Below, in pieces: positions 1-9,252 of a DNA stretch of 64,000 bases. The notes below the pieces were generated by a model. It was not told the origin of the DNA and ran no database searches. It saw only the letters and a list, made by a program, of their open reading frames with translations. Made by a program: the position numbers and the translations under genes. The stretch's first letter is position 1. Each line of letters starts with the position of its first letter. Origin of the DNA: Lentzea sp. NBRC 102530 (GTDB lineage Bacteria > Actinomycetota > Actinomycetes > Mycobacteriales > Pseudonocardiaceae); assembly GCF_030269365.1 (NCBI RefSeq), contig NZ_BSTF01000013.1, positions 1 to 64,000 of the forward strand. Reading direction: 5' to 3'.

Positions 1-59
1 AGGTGGTCATCGATCTTGACGTAGAGTGCGGTCAGAAGGGTGTTCAGGTCGGTCCTCAC
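1..59 (-). mobile_element. N-terminus of an IS982-like transposase, cut by the window edge
   Basis: Reading leftward from a GTG at 59, the frame gives VRTDLNTLLTALYVKIDDH before the sequence runs off the edge. This opening resembles actinomycete IS982-type transposases as I remember them (TxLxTLxTALYVKIDD). An in-frame ATG at 104 would add 15 residues that do not look conserved. Whether the element is whole cannot be seen, and no terminal inverted repeat was identified to its right. Confidence 0.5.
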
Positions 60-284
60 AAACTGATCTTGAACACCCTTCGTCTGTCTCCAGACACCGC
101 CCATGCTTAGGACTTACTCATCTAGGGGGTGGAGGGCGGCGGGCTGCACGGGGGGCGCAGGGGCGGCCGAGAGTTCGGTTGCCCGGCGCTGGGTGACCAA
201 TGGCTTGAGGAGAACGAAGCCGCAGGCGAGGCCGACCGAGCGCAAGCGTCGCGACGGCGCAGCCGAGCCCATCCGAAGGTGACC
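60..284. other. Non-coding stretch beside the IS fragment
   Basis: No convincing gene. Positions 120-180 are G-rich on the plus strand. Stop-free frames exist on both strands, but they lack start signals and natural protein composition. The region probably holds the outer end of the IS element and the trailer of the membrane-protein gene that ends at 285. Confidence 0.4.
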
Positions 285-1277
285 TCACCGAGGCGCAACC
301 CGAGGCCCCTCGGCATCGGGCAACGGCCGAGCCTGGTCCAGCACCTCGTCCGTGTACTTGTCCAGCAACCGGGTCCCGATCTGCTGCGCGTACCCGAAGA
401 TCACAGCCCACAACAACAAGGCGGCAGCCGAAGGAATCCCGATCAACCCACTCGTGACCCCGGCCCCCAACGCCAGGATCCCCACCACGGCCAACGCCGC
501 CCCCAGCATGATCTTGATCAGCGCCTGGTAGCCGATCATCACGTAGGGCGACAACGAGGGCCGCCGCCGCAACAACAACACGACAGCAGCCAGCACAGCC
601 CCGAAGGCCCCCAGCACCTGCACCAGCCACACGTCCACACCGGACGCCCGAGACCCGCCCCCGGGACACACCGTGGGCAACGCGTTCTCCTTGGGATCAA
701 CGCACAACGGGATGATCCCCGGCCGCAGGATCCCCACGACGCCCAGCACCGTGTTGATCACGAACAACACCAGCGAAGCCGCGATCAGCTTGTTGCGCAA
801 CGCCCGCGACCCGGCGTGCGCGAAGTCCGAGTTGTCGTAGGCGGCCCGCAGGGCGTCCACCACGATCGCCCGCTCCACCGCGGGCGTGAACTCCCCCGGC
901 CGCAACGCCTCCAGCGCACGCCGCCGCGGATCGTCCTCGTCGAGGTACTGCGCCACCCGCGCCCGCAGGCCGGGCAACCGCCCGAGGAACCCGCGCTCGG
1001 CCGAGATCGTCGCCACCTCGGCCTCGTGCAGCGCACGCCAGGCACGTTCGATGTGCCACCCGGACCACCAGGACGGCACCGCCCGCCACCAGGGGTCCCG
1101 AGCCCCCAGCATCGCCTCGACCACCGCGGCCTGTTCGACGGCCGTGCGCCGCCACACGTCACCCTCGGGGTCGACCGGGTCGGACGGCCCGAGCGCAGCC
1201 AGATCCGCGCGGACCCGGTCGAGCCGGGACTGCACGACGAGTCGCCAGTCGGTGACTCTGGGTTTGCGCTCAGCCAT
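285..1277 (-). CDS. Four-helix membrane protein of unknown function
   Basis: A 330-residue protein starting at ATG 1277 (MAERKPRVTDW). An upstream in-frame start would add 22 unlikely residues. Residues 1-160 are a charged, helical soluble domain with several WW-rich patches (DPWWRAVPSWW at 61-71). Four hydrophobic segments follow at about 164-185, 216-236, 248-272 and 281-299. A loop at 186-215 holds two cysteines (192, 204) that could pair outside the cell. I do not recognise the family. It stands alone, about 130 bp upstream (in its own reading direction, downstream) of the TPR-like gene. The N-terminal domain is probably cytoplasmic. Confidence 0.7.
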   Translation of the reverse strand: MAERKPRVTDWRLVVQSRLDRVRADLAALGPSDPVDPEGDVWRRTAVEQAAVVEAMLGARDPWWRAVPSWWSGWHIERAWRALHEAEVATISAERGFLGRLPGLRARVAQYLDEDDPRRRALEALRPGEFTPAVERAIVVDALRAAYDNSDFAHAGSRALRNKLIAASLVLFVINTVLGVVGILRPGIIPLCVDPKENALPTVCPGGGSRASGVDVWLVQVLGAFGAVLAAVVLLLRRRPSLSPYVMIGYQALIKIMLGAALAVVGILALGAGVTSGLIGIPSAAALLLWAVIFGYAQQIGTRLLDKYTDEVLDQARPLPDAEGPRVAPR

Positions 1278-1406
1278 GTCCCGATGGTGACACCCACCTC
1301 CGACTGTGTCGGCAGCCATCCGTGTGACGTGCGAAAACGTCACCGAATCGCCTCAGAGGGTGATCAGGTCAGCGGCTTGAGGGTCACGTGGTCACACACA
1401 ACGCTT

Positions 1407-2405
1407 TCAGGGCGTCCTCCGCGCCGAACGGCTTTCCCACCGGTCCTGGAACCGGGCGACCCAAGCGTGCGCCCGCGCGAACTCCGCAGCGGCGTCTCCG
1501 CTGTACCCCCAGGGCCATTGCGACGCACGCTCGCCGCCGCGCGCGAGGTGCGCTGCGAGCCGGTCCGTCGCGAAGAGCCGGTAGTAGTAGTCCGCGAAGA
1601 TCTGGTGCGCCCACGGGGACCGCGGGTGGTCGTCGGAGCCGGCGAGCAGCCGGTCCGACACCGCGTCGACCTCGGCGCGCTGCTTCTTGAGGTACGAGCG
1701 CGTGACGCCCTGCCACATCCGCACCGCGAAACTGGTCTTCCAGGTCAGGTACACCTGCATCTCGATGTGCGCCGCAGGGATCAGCGCCGGCATCGGGTGC
1801 CCGTCCGGCAGGCCTTCGACGGCGCCGCGCGCGAACCCGTACATCTCCTCGTGGCTGCCGTACCACTTGGCGCAGGCCGCGTGCAGGCGGCGGAAAGAAG
1901 CGTTGAACAGGTCGGGGACGCGCCGCACCACCTCGTCGTGGACGTCGGCGGCCTCACGGCGGTACTCGGGCATCGCCACGGCCATCGACATCATCAACGC
2001 CCACGGCTGGACGTCGGCGGGGTCGAGTTCGGCGGCACGTTGCAACGTGCGGTGTGCAGCGGCGGAGAACCTGCGCAGGCCGGTCCACTGCTCCTCGCTC
2101 GTCCTGTTCGCGCCCGCCGCGCCGCGCGACTCCCAGCCCGCGACGGACTGGGCGCTGCCCAGCAGCAGCAACAGGTCCACGTCGTCCCGGTGCTCCTCGG
2201 CCGCGTCGAGCAACTTCGGCAGCACGGCGTTGCCCGCGGCGCCCAGGACGTCGAACGCGAGTTCGCGGCGGTGCGGGTCGGCACGGACGAGAGCGAGCAG
2301 GCGGAGTGCGGAGTCGATGTCGCCGGCGACGAGAGAAACCGCCGCGTTCACGAGTTCGTCGTCGTCGAAGTCGGTGCCGACGCAGGAGGGGAGCTGGGAA
2401 ACCAC
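1407..2405 (-). CDS. Helical repeat (TPR-like) protein, unknown function
   Basis: About 332 residues, nearly all predicted helix, with repeated alanine/leucine spacing typical of TPR-like solenoids (for example AAHRTLQRAAELDPADVQPW, the common end of a TPR unit). There is no signal peptide, membrane helix or catalytic motif. The start is uncertain. A GTG at 2480 lies inside the terminator hairpin of the preceding gene, so I prefer GTG 2405; a further GTG at NELV about 50 nt downstream is possible. It is separated from the dehydrogenase gene by that terminator, so it is probably transcribed on its own. Confidence 0.6.
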   Translation of the reverse strand: MVSQLPSCVGTDFDDDELVNAAVSLVAGDIDSALRLLALVRADPHRRELAFDVLGAAGNAVLPKLLDAAEEHRDDVDLLLLLGSAQSVAGWESRGAAGANRTSEEQWTGLRRFSAAAHRTLQRAAELDPADVQPWALMMSMAVAMPEYRREAADVHDEVVRRVPDLFNASFRRLHAACAKWYGSHEEMYGFARGAVEGLPDGHPMPALIPAAHIEMQVYLTWKTSFAVRMWQGVTRSYLKKQRAEVDAVSDRLLAGSDDHPRSPWAHQIFADYYYRLFATDRLAAHLARGGERASQWPWGYSGDAAAEFARAHAWVARFQDRWESRSARRTP

Positions 2406-2455
2406 GCGCGGAAGCTGACACCGTGTCAAACGCGACAGTCCACAGTTGACCAAAA

Positions 2456-2495
2456 GGCGGTGCGGGAGACGCTCCCCCACGTCCCCCGCACCGCC
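2456..2495 (-). terminator. Rho-independent terminator after the SDR gene
   Basis: A perfect 11-bp inverted repeat (2456-2466 with 2485-2495, GGCGGTGCGGG arm) with an 18-nt loop. On the minus strand it is followed by TTTTGG. It begins 7 nt after the dehydrogenase stop codon. Confidence 0.75.
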
Positions 2496-2501
2496 GCGGG
2501 C

Positions 2502-3389
2502 TCAGGCGGTCTGCGAAGGCCCCACCAGCGCACGGAGCCGGGGAGGCATCCTCTTCTCCAACCCGTACGGTTCGAGGTGCGCCTGCAGAACGCCCGTGAA
2601 AGCCCGCTCCACGGAAGCCGTGTCCCAGTTGTCGCTCTCCAGGATCGGTTGCTTGAAGTACGGCTGGCCGACGATGTGCAACTGCCTGCCGTTGCAGCGG
2701 ATGACCTGGCCGGTGATGCCCTCCGCGCGGTCGGAGAGCAGGAACAGCACGAGCGGCGCCACCTTGCCCGGCGTGCGGTCCGCCGGGATGGCGCGCAGGG
2801 AGCGTTCCGACTTCCACACCATCCGCGTGTGCGCCACGGGGCACACGGCGTTCACGCGGATGCCCTCGGCTTCGAGGTCGAGCGCCCACGAATAGCTCAG
2901 TGACGCGACGGCGCCCTTGGTGGCCGAATAGGTGGCGAGTTTGCGCTGCCCGAAGGAGGCACCGGAGGAAATGTTGATGATCGAGCCGCCACCGGAGGCG
3001 CGCATCGCCCGCATGGCGGCGATTCCGGTGTAGATGACGCCGAGGACGTTCACCTCGACGACGTGCTTGATCGTCTCCGGGTCGTCTTCCCAGGGCGCTG
3101 TCTCGTAGTTGAGGCCCGCGTTGTTCACGAGACCGTCGACGCGACCGAATTCGTCCAGGCACAGGTCCACGATCTTCGCGGCCTCGCTGGGGTCGGCGAC
3201 GGTGTGGTTCGACGCGACGGCGTTGCCGCCGAACTCGCGGATGTGCTCCGCGACCCGTTCTGCCAGGTCACCGTCGTTGTCGTTGACCACAACGGACGCG
3301 CCGGCGAGGGCCGCGTGCATGGCGTAGGCCTCGCCGAGGCCTCGCCCCGCCCCGGTGATGACGACCGCTTTCCCGTCCAGGATCCCCAT
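2502..3389 (-). CDS. Short-chain dehydrogenase/reductase
   Basis: A 295-residue classical SDR, expected to oxidise or reduce a hydroxyl/keto group with NAD(P). The glycine motif TGAGRGLG is at 12-19, NNAG at 89-92, and the catalytic Ser at 141-142 with Tyr154 and Lys158 (YSATK). The stretch VVVNDNDG at the end of beta-2 has an acidic residue, which favours NAD, and resembles the SDR domains of multifunctional beta-oxidation enzymes. A tail of about 40 residues beyond the core contains PRLRALVG. The start is ATG 3389, preceded by GAGAG; upstream in-frame starts would add residues with no SDR similarity. Monocistronic, with its own terminator. The substrate cannot be read from sequence. Confidence 0.85.
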   Translation of the reverse strand: MGILDGKAVVITGAGRGLGEAYAMHAALAGASVVVNDNDGDLAERVAEHIREFGGNAVASNHTVADPSEAAKIVDLCLDEFGRVDGLVNNAGLNYETAPWEDDPETIKHVVEVNVLGVIYTGIAAMRAMRASGGGSIINISSGASFGQRKLATYSATKGAVASLSYSWALDLEAEGIRVNAVCPVAHTRMVWKSERSLRAIPADRTPGKVAPLVLFLLSDRAEGITGQVIRCNGRQLHIVGQPYFKQPILESDNWDTASVERAFTGVLQAHLEPYGLEKRMPPRLRALVGPSQTA

Positions 3390-3617
3390 TGCACGCTCTC
3401 TTTCAGTCGGGCGGCGGTTCCCCGGAAACCCCCCGTGGTCCTTGTACCCGCCTTCGACAAGCGTGCGGACGTTCCGAAGGCGCGTACTCCATGTTTCGAC
3501 GAGATGTCGCTGCCGAGCGCCCAATGGCGAACCCAGTTCGGCAGGGCAGATGACCCCGACTGATCGGCCCTTGCGAAACCGAGTCTTTCGTCCTAATCCG
3601 ATCGAGTGACATAGAAA

Positions 3618-3647
3618 GAGCCGCCTTCCCGGAGGGGAAGGCGGCTC
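3618..3647 (-). terminator. Terminator of the lpqY-sugABC operon
   Basis: A perfect 13-bp stem GAGCCGCCTTCCC / GGGAAGGCGGCTC with a 4-nt loop, followed on the minus strand by TTTCTATG. It lies 15 nt past the sugC stop codon. Confidence 0.85.
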
Positions 3648-3661
3648 GGTAAAACGAGAAT

Positions 3662-4846
3662 TCACCGTTCCGTGTACGTCAGGTTCTTACCGCTCGACGG
3701 GTCGAAGAGCTGCACCTTGTCGGCGTCGAACCAGATGTCCGCGGGCTCGCCCTCGACCGCGCCGGACGCCGACGACAGGCGCGTCACGAGCGAGATGCCG
3801 TCCCCCGGCACGTCGTCCGATCCCGCGTCCGCCGCGAGCTCCTGCAGCTCGGCCGAGGCCGCCTGCTCGCCGGTGAGGTTGAAGTAGGCGTACTTGTCCG
3901 AACCCATGGACTCCAGCACGTCCACGTGGGACGTGAACTTGCCGCCCGCCGACAGCTTCGCGGGCTCGACGATCGCCGCGTCCTCGAAGTGCTCCGGGCG
4001 GATGCCGAGGATCACCTCGCGGGGCGCGTCGGCGCTTTCGACGAGCCGGCGGATCCGGTCCGTCAGCGTCACGTCGCCGATGACGGACCGCAGCGCGCCG
4101 TTCTCCAGCGTGGCCGGCACGAAGTTCATCGACGGGGAGCCGATGAAGCCCGCGACGAACAGGTTCGCCGGCTGGTCGTAGAGGAACTGCGGCGCGCCGA
4201 TCTGCTGCACGACACCGCCGCGCATGACGACGACCCGGTCGCCGAGGGTCATGGCCTCGGTCTGGTCGTGCGTCACGTACACCGTCGTCGTGCCCAGCTG
4301 TTTCTGCAGGCGCGACACCGAGGTGCGCATCTGCACGCGGAGCTTGGCGTCCAGGTTGGACAGCGGTTCGTCCATGAGGAACGCCTTCGGGCTGCGCACG
4401 ATCGCGCGGCCCATCGCCACGCGCTGCCGCTGGCCACCCGACAGGTTCGACGGCTTGCGCTCGAGGTGCTGGGAGAGATCCAGGATCTCCGCCGCTTCCT
4501 TGACCTTCTTCTCCACCGTCGCGTTGTCGACCTTGGCCAGCCGCAACGGGAAGGCCATGTTCTCCTTCACCGTCATGTGCGGGTACAGCGCGTAGGACTG
4601 GAACACCATCGCGATGTCGCGGTCCTTGGGCGCCTTCTCGTTGACGCGCTGCCCGCCGATGCGCAGCTCGCCGTCGGTGATGTCCTCCAGGCCCGCGATC
4701 ATGTTGAGGGTGGTGGACTTACCGCAGCCGGACGGCCCGACGAGGATGATGAACTCGCCGTCGGCGATCTCCAGGTTGACCTCCTGGACGGCCAACGCAC
4801 CGTCCGGATACCGCTTGGTCACCTTGTCCAGAACGATCTCTGCCAT
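3662..4846 (-). CDS. sugC: Trehalose-type sugar ABC importer, ATPase SugC
   Basis: A 394-residue ATPase of the MalK/MsmK/UgpC group that powers import through SugA-SugB. Walker A GPSGCGKST is at 37-45, the Q-loop Gln at 83, signature LSGGQRQR at 135-142, Walker B AFLMDE at 155-160 and switch His193. A C-terminal regulatory OB-type extension (about 235-394) is present, as in the family. It starts 8 nt after the sugB stop and is the last gene of the operon. SugC identity rests on the gene order and on close similarity of SugA and LpqY to the mycobacterial trehalose importer. A related alpha-glucoside substrate is possible. Confidence 0.88.
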   Translation of the reverse strand: MAEIVLDKVTKRYPDGALAVQEVNLEIADGEFIILVGPSGCGKSTTLNMIAGLEDITDGELRIGGQRVNEKAPKDRDIAMVFQSYALYPHMTVKENMAFPLRLAKVDNATVEKKVKEAAEILDLSQHLERKPSNLSGGQRQRVAMGRAIVRSPKAFLMDEPLSNLDAKLRVQMRTSVSRLQKQLGTTTVYVTHDQTEAMTLGDRVVVMRGGVVQQIGAPQFLYDQPANLFVAGFIGSPSMNFVPATLENGALRSVIGDVTLTDRIRRLVESADAPREVILGIRPEHFEDAAIVEPAKLSAGGKFTSHVDVLESMGSDKYAYFNLTGEQAASAELQELAADAGSDDVPGDGISLVTRLSSASGAVEGEPADIWFDADKVQLFDPSSGKNLTYTER

Positions 4847-4854
4847 TGGTCAAC

Positions 4855-5700
4855 TCACCCCTTGACGGCGCCGGAGGTCAGGCCGGCGACGATCCGGCGC
4901 TGGAAGAACAACACGAAGAGGATGATCGGGATCGTGATGACCACGGCCGCCGCCGCGATCGACCCGGCCGGGTCCTCGAACTGCGAGCTGCCGGTGAAGA
5001 ACGACAGCGCGGCTGGAACGGTCCGCGACGCCTCGGTGGACGTCAAGGTGATCGCGAACAGGAAGTCGTTCCAGCAGAAGATGAACACCAGGATGGCCGT
5101 CGTGAACACGCCCGGTGCGGCGAGCGGGGCGATCACCTTCTGGAACGCCTGAGCCGGGGTGGCACCGTCCATCTTGGCCGCCTTCTCGAGCTCCCAGGGG
5201 ATCTCGCGGAAGAACGCCGACAACGTGTAGATCGCGAGCGGCAGCGCGAACGTGATGTACGGCAGGATCAGACCCGGCCAGGTGTCGAACAGCCCGAGCG
5301 CCCGTTCGATGTCGAACAACGGCGACACCAACGAGATCTGCGGGAACATCGCGATCAGCAGCGAGATCCCCACCAGCAGCCGCTTGCCGGGGAAGTCGAG
5401 CCGGGCGATCGCGTAGGCGGCCATGGTGCCGAACACCACGGCGATCGCGGTGGCGATGACCGCGATCCCGATCGAGTTCACCAGCGCGCGGATGAACTCG
5501 GTCGTGGCGAAGATGTTGCGGTAGTTGTCGAAGCTCCATTCGCGCGGAATGAAGTTCCCGTCGGTCAACGTCGCCGACGACTTGAACGAGAGCGAGACGA
5601 TCCACAGCACGGGTACGAGCGCGTAGATCACGGCGACCGTGTTGAGCAGGCCCCACCCGATGCGCTTCGCCTTGGTCTCGGCTCCACTGATGCCTGCCAT
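4855..5700 (-). CDS. sugB: Sugar ABC importer permease SugB
   Basis: A 281-residue MalG-type permease with six membrane helices. The cytoplasmic EAA loop (EKAAKMDGATPAQAFQKVIA, about 172-191) that docks on the ATPase is intact. The start ATG 5700 shares one base with the sugA stop (TGATG), so translation is coupled. It forms the membrane heterodimer with SugA. Confidence 0.88.
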   Translation of the reverse strand: MAGISGAETKAKRIGWGLLNTVAVIYALVPVLWIVSLSFKSSATLTDGNFIPREWSFDNYRNIFATTEFIRALVNSIGIAVIATAIAVVFGTMAAYAIARLDFPGKRLLVGISLLIAMFPQISLVSPLFDIERALGLFDTWPGLILPYITFALPLAIYTLSAFFREIPWELEKAAKMDGATPAQAFQKVIAPLAAPGVFTTAILVFIFCWNDFLFAITLTSTEASRTVPAALSFFTGSSQFEDPAGSIAAAAVVITIPIILFVLFFQRRIVAGLTSGAVKG

Positions 5701-6653
5701 CAGCGCCTTCCTCCTTCGTCGCTACCGGGTGCCGCCGTGCCGAAGACCTTGATGAAGACGAAGGCGATGATGGCGACCGCGATGAAGATGAGCACCGACA
5801 TCGTCGATCCGATACCCAGGTTGAGTCCTCTGATCAAGTTGTTCGCCGCGATCACCGAGACCGACGACGTGCCGTTGGATCCGCTGGTGAGCACGTAGAT
5901 GTTGTCGAACACCCGGAAGGCGTCGAGCGTGCGGAAGAGCAGGGCGACCAGGATGGCGGGCTTCATGATCGGCACGGTGATCTTCAGGAAGCGCTGCCAG
6001 CCACCGGCTCCGTCCATCGCGGCGGCTTTGAGCAGGTCGTCCGGTACCAGCGCGAGGCCGGCCATGAGCAACAACGCCATGAACGGCGTCGTCTTCCAGA
6101 CCTCCGCGAGCGTGATGATCAGCAGCGAGGGCACCTTCTCCGTGAGCGGTGCGCTGCCCTCCTCCATGAGAGCCACCAGATAACCGGTGCCCGGCGTCCA
6201 CGCGAACCGCCAGGAGAACGCCGCGACGACGGTCACCAGGCCGTACGGGATCAGGCTGGACGTGCGGACGATCCCGCGCCCGACCAGGGTCCGGTGCATG
6301 AGCAGCGCCAGGGCCATGCCCAGCACGAGTTCGATGGCGACCGAGACCACGGTGAGCAGCACCGTCACCCACATCGCGTTCCACCAGTAGGGACTGGACA
6401 GCACCGCGACGTAGTTGTCGAACCAGATGAACTCGCGATCGTCGGGGAACTTCAGGTCATAACGCTGCAGCGACAGCCAGAAGGAGTAGATGATCGGCCA
6501 CCCCGTGACCGCCACCATGATCAACGCCGCGGGTGCGCACAGCAGGAGGCCCAGCTTGCGTTCCGCTTTCTTGCCCTCGCTGAGCGCGGCTTTGCGCGGT
6601 GACGCCGCTACCTGCTTGGCCGGTGTGGCCGGCGGTTCCGTCGTCCGGGTCAC
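5700..6653 (-). CDS. sugA: Sugar ABC importer permease SugA
   Basis: A 317-residue MalF-type permease. A 35-residue basic cytoplasmic N-terminus precedes six helices. The EAA loop LKAAAMDGAGGWQRFLKITV is at about 209-228. From memory, stretches such as ALLMHRTLVGRGIVR and EVWKTTPFMALLLMAGLALV closely track M. tuberculosis SugA (Rv1236), which is why I name the system. The start overlaps the lpqY stop by 4 nt. Confidence 0.9.
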   Translation of the reverse strand: MTRTTEPPATPAKQVAASPRKAALSEGKKAERKLGLLLCAPAALIMVAVTGWPIIYSFWLSLQRYDLKFPDDREFIWFDNYVAVLSSPYWWNAMWVTVLLTVVSVAIELVLGMALALLMHRTLVGRGIVRTSSLIPYGLVTVVAAFSWRFAWTPGTGYLVALMEEGSAPLTEKVPSLLIITLAEVWKTTPFMALLLMAGLALVPDDLLKAAAMDGAGGWQRFLKITVPIMKPAILVALLFRTLDAFRVFDNIYVLTSGSNGTSSVSVIAANNLIRGLNLGIGSTMSVLIFIAVAIIAFVFIKVFGTAAPGSDEGGRR

Positions 6654-7903
6654 GGCAGCACTCCCTTGGACTCGATGGCGTCCTGAAGCTCCTTGCGCAT
6701 CCGGTCGGCCGTTGGTTTCGGGTCGATGTCAGCGGGCGGAGAGAGGATCGTGGAGATGACGGTCGAGACGTTCTGGTACGCCGGTGAAGCGGGACGCGAG
6801 CTCGCGTTCTCCAGCGTCTGCAGGATCGCGTCCTTCATGGGGTACGCCTGGTCCATCTCGGGATCGTCGTAGACGCTCCTGATGGTCGGTGGCACACCGT
6901 CCTTGGTGGCCGCGATCTTCTGGTTCTCCGCACTGCGCAGGCAGAGAACAGCCTCGAACGACTCGTCCGGATGGGCCGTGTACCTGCTGACCGCGTAGTT
7001 GATGCCACCGACGGTCACCTTGGACTCGCCACCGCCCAACGCGGGGTAGGGCGCCCACTTGAAGTTGGCGGCGAAGTCCGGCTTCTTCTGCGCGGCCGAG
7101 TAGACGTACGGCCAGTTCAACTGGAAGGCGGCCCTGCCCGCCTCCATCGCGAGTCGCGCGTCGTCCTCCGCGGCATTGGAGAACGACGGGTCGATCGCCT
7201 TCGACGTGGCGAGCTTCTTCAACGCCGCCAAGGCTTCCACGGCCTTGTCGTCGACGACGGCCTTGGTTCCGTTCTCGTCGAGGATCTTGCCACCGTTGGA
7301 GTTGACCAAGGTGTTGAACAGCACGACGAGCCCCTCGTACTGCTTGCCCTGCCCCACGATGCGGCCGGGCTTCCCCTCCGCCACCAGCGCCTCGGCCATG
7401 GAGATCATCTCGTCCCACGTCTTCGGGGGTGTGGGAACGAGGTCGGAGCGGTACCACAGGAGCTGGACGTTGGTGTTGTCCGGAGCTCCGTACAGCTTGC
7501 CCTCATAGGTCGCCGTCTCGAGCGGGGTCCGCAGGGTGCCGTCCTCCACCTGCGACTTGACCGAACCGGTGAACTCCCTGATCCAGCCGGCCTTCGCGAG
7601 CTCGGCCGTCCAGGTGACGTCGAGCCCCAGAACGTCCATGCTGGCGTCCTCCGCGGCAAGTCTGCGCACCATCTGCTCGCGCTGACCGTCCGCCTCGCGC
7701 GGCAGCTTGTTGTAAACGATCTTGTAGCGGCCGCCCGCCTTCGCGTTGCAGTTGTCGACGATCGCCTGGAAGTTCTCCTGGTTGTACTTGTAGACGTTCA
7801 CGGTGATGCCCTGGTCGCCAGACCCGCACGCCGTCAGAGTTCCGGCCGCCAGAACCGCGGCACCCACTCCGGCCGCGAGTCGATAGCGCCTTGTCGCACC
7901 CAT
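6650..7903 (-). CDS. lpqY: Trehalose-binding lipoprotein LpqY
   Basis: A 417-residue periplasmic-type solute-binding lipoprotein. The start ATG 7903 follows GGAGG. The signal peptide ends in LTAC, giving lipidated Cys26. The body follows LpqY (Rv1235) along its length as I recall it: PREADGQREQMVRRLAAEDA, MDVLGLDVTWTAELAKAGW, and a C-terminal ADIDPKPTADRM. In mycobacteria LpqY-SugABC recycles trehalose released when cell-wall mycolates are made. In a host without mycolates it would scavenge free trehalose or related disaccharides, and that distinction is open here. First gene of the four-gene operon; its promoter must lie in 7904-8070. Confidence 0.9.
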   Translation of the reverse strand: MGATRRYRLAAGVGAAVLAAGTLTACGSGDQGITVNVYKYNQENFQAIVDNCNAKAGGRYKIVYNKLPREADGQREQMVRRLAAEDASMDVLGLDVTWTAELAKAGWIREFTGSVKSQVEDGTLRTPLETATYEGKLYGAPDNTNVQLLWYRSDLVPTPPKTWDEMISMAEALVAEGKPGRIVGQGKQYEGLVVLFNTLVNSNGGKILDENGTKAVVDDKAVEALAALKKLATSKAIDPSFSNAAEDDARLAMEAGRAAFQLNWPYVYSAAQKKPDFAANFKWAPYPALGGGESKVTVGGINYAVSRYTAHPDESFEAVLCLRSAENQKIAATKDGVPPTIRSVYDDPEMDQAYPMKDAILQTLENASSRPASPAYQNVSTVISTILSPPADIDPKPTADRMRKELQDAIESKGVLP

Positions 7904-8070
7904 CGGCCCTGCCTCCTTCCCGACTGCACGGAGGAGCCAGACCGCAGCGCCCGGCACCTCGTCGTGCCACCGGCCGCACCGGGCGGACCGGTCAGATGAA
8001 CCTAGGCCGGGTGATCACGGGCCGCAACCAAAGGAAGCAACGATTCAGAACCAATGGCCTTATGAAACCT

Positions 8071-8595
8071 TTAAGAGCTCGGGTTGACCGGCCGCATCGC
8101 GAGCTTCGCGAGCAGGTCACGGCCCTTCTCGGCCGACTTGGGGTGACACAGCACGTCATACCTGTTGGCCACCAACTGGGACGCTGACTGGAAGTCCCTC
8201 TTGCCCTTCGCCGACCCGTACCCGACGGCCGCGAACACCAGCCCGAAGAACACACCGGTGATCAGACCCGTGAGCACCGGCCCGACCGTCACGCCCGGCT
8301 CGGGGCTGAAGAGGGTGAGCAGCAGACCGACGAAGAGACCGAACCACGCGCCGCTCGCGGCACCCGTGGCGAGCACGCGTCCCCAGGTGAGCTTGCCGGT
8401 GATCCGCTCGACCAGCATGAGGTCCACACCGACGATCATCACGTCCTGGACCGGGAAGTCCTCGACGGCCAGGTGGTCCACCGCGCGCTGGGCTTCCTCG
8501 TACGTGGCGTAGGACCCGATCGGCCAGCCCGTCGGCGGGGTGGGCAGACGGGGAGGGACGCCGGGTCGGTTCGGATTGGCGAACGGACTCGTCAC
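8071..8595 (-). CDS. General-stress 17M-like membrane protein
   Basis: 174 residues from GTG 8595, which has AGAGGTGG at the right distance; an upstream in-frame start would add 12 residues. A proline-rich N-terminus leads to GSYATYEEAQRAVDHLAVED and VQDVMIVGVDL, a fold seen in general stress protein 17M-type domains. Two long glycine-rich membrane helices follow (about 73-95 and 105-128). A C-terminal soluble part reads YDVLCHPKSAEKGRDLL. The neighbouring position in M. tuberculosis (Rv1234, beside lpqY) also holds a small membrane protein, which I take to be the same gene. Function unknown; a stress or envelope role is inferred. Confidence 0.75.
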   Translation of the reverse strand: MTSPFANPNRPGVPPRLPTPPTGWPIGSYATYEEAQRAVDHLAVEDFPVQDVMIVGVDLMLVERITGKLTWGRVLATGAASGAWFGLFVGLLLTLFSPEPGVTVGPVLTGLITGVFFGLVFAAVGYGSAKGKRDFQSASQLVANRYDVLCHPKSAEKGRDLLAKLAMRPVNPSS

Positions 8596-8664
8596 GGGGA
8601 CCACCTCTGTCGGACGCGCTGATCGTTCCATCCTGCCAGTGCCCCGTGCGCGACGCCGAGACGC

Positions 8665-9198
8665 CTACGGGTGTTTTGCCGGGATCGTGACGCCGGAGCC
8701 CGCCGCACCGTCCACGTCGACCCACTCGGCGACCAGGTCGGCGGCCACCACGGTGATCGTTCCGCCGGTCATCCGGATCTCGTGACCGCACCCGTTCTCG
8801 CGGGGCAGGACCTCGTCGAGCTGGAGATCGCCCAGGCGCCGGGTCTCCGGCCAGACGTTCCTGCTCCTCGGCGCGGCGGAGACGTCGACCGCGAACTCGG
8901 TGACGTCCGCGTACCTGATCGACAGCGCCCGGTCGTGCTTGAACCGGTTCGGCGCGAACAGGACCTCCAGCGAGACCGCGTCCTCCCGATCGGTGAGCAC
9001 CACCCGGTCGAGCTTCAGGTCCTTGACGCACCTCGGTCCGAAGAAGTCGTAGTGGTCCGGGTCCTCGGCGAACCTCCGCGCGCCCTCGGGCAGAGCGGCC
9101 GCGAACGCCGGGAGCTCGGCCAGGTAGGCGTCGGGATCCAGCAGGTAACCCTTGGGCCGGCCGTCTTCCACGACGGCGTCGACTCGGATGAACTTCAT
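8665..9198 (-). CDS. Hypothetical protein, 177 aa
   Basis: A soluble acidic protein starting MKFIRVDAVVEDGRPKGYLL. There is no signal peptide or membrane helix. It is predicted mainly beta in its second half (EIRMTGGTITVVAADLVAEW). I do not recognise the family. It heads a run of small minus-strand genes up to 11707 that includes a MafI-like immunity gene, so an orphan-immunity role is conceivable, but nothing in the sequence proves it. Confidence 0.6.
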   Translation of the reverse strand: MKFIRVDAVVEDGRPKGYLLDPDAYLAELPAFAAALPEGARRFAEDPDHYDFFGPRCVKDLKLDRVVLTDREDAVSLEVLFAPNRFKHDRALSIRYADVTEFAVDVSAAPRSRNVWPETRRLGDLQLDEVLPRENGCGHEIRMTGGTITVVAADLVAEWVDVDGAAGSGVTIPAKHP

Positions 9199-9252
9199 GT
9201 CGGCGGACTGCCCTCGCGGTAGACGTGGAGTTCGGAACGTACCCGGTGCACG

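Noticed and set aside
1407..2480. Start of the TPR-like gene at GTG 2480
   Set aside because: That codon lies inside the loop of the perfect terminator hairpin of the preceding gene, so a downstream start is more likely.
7904..8070. Sugar-responsive operator before lpqY
   Set aside because: A short TGATCA and other partial palindromes were seen, but no convincing LacI- or GntR-type site could be supported.
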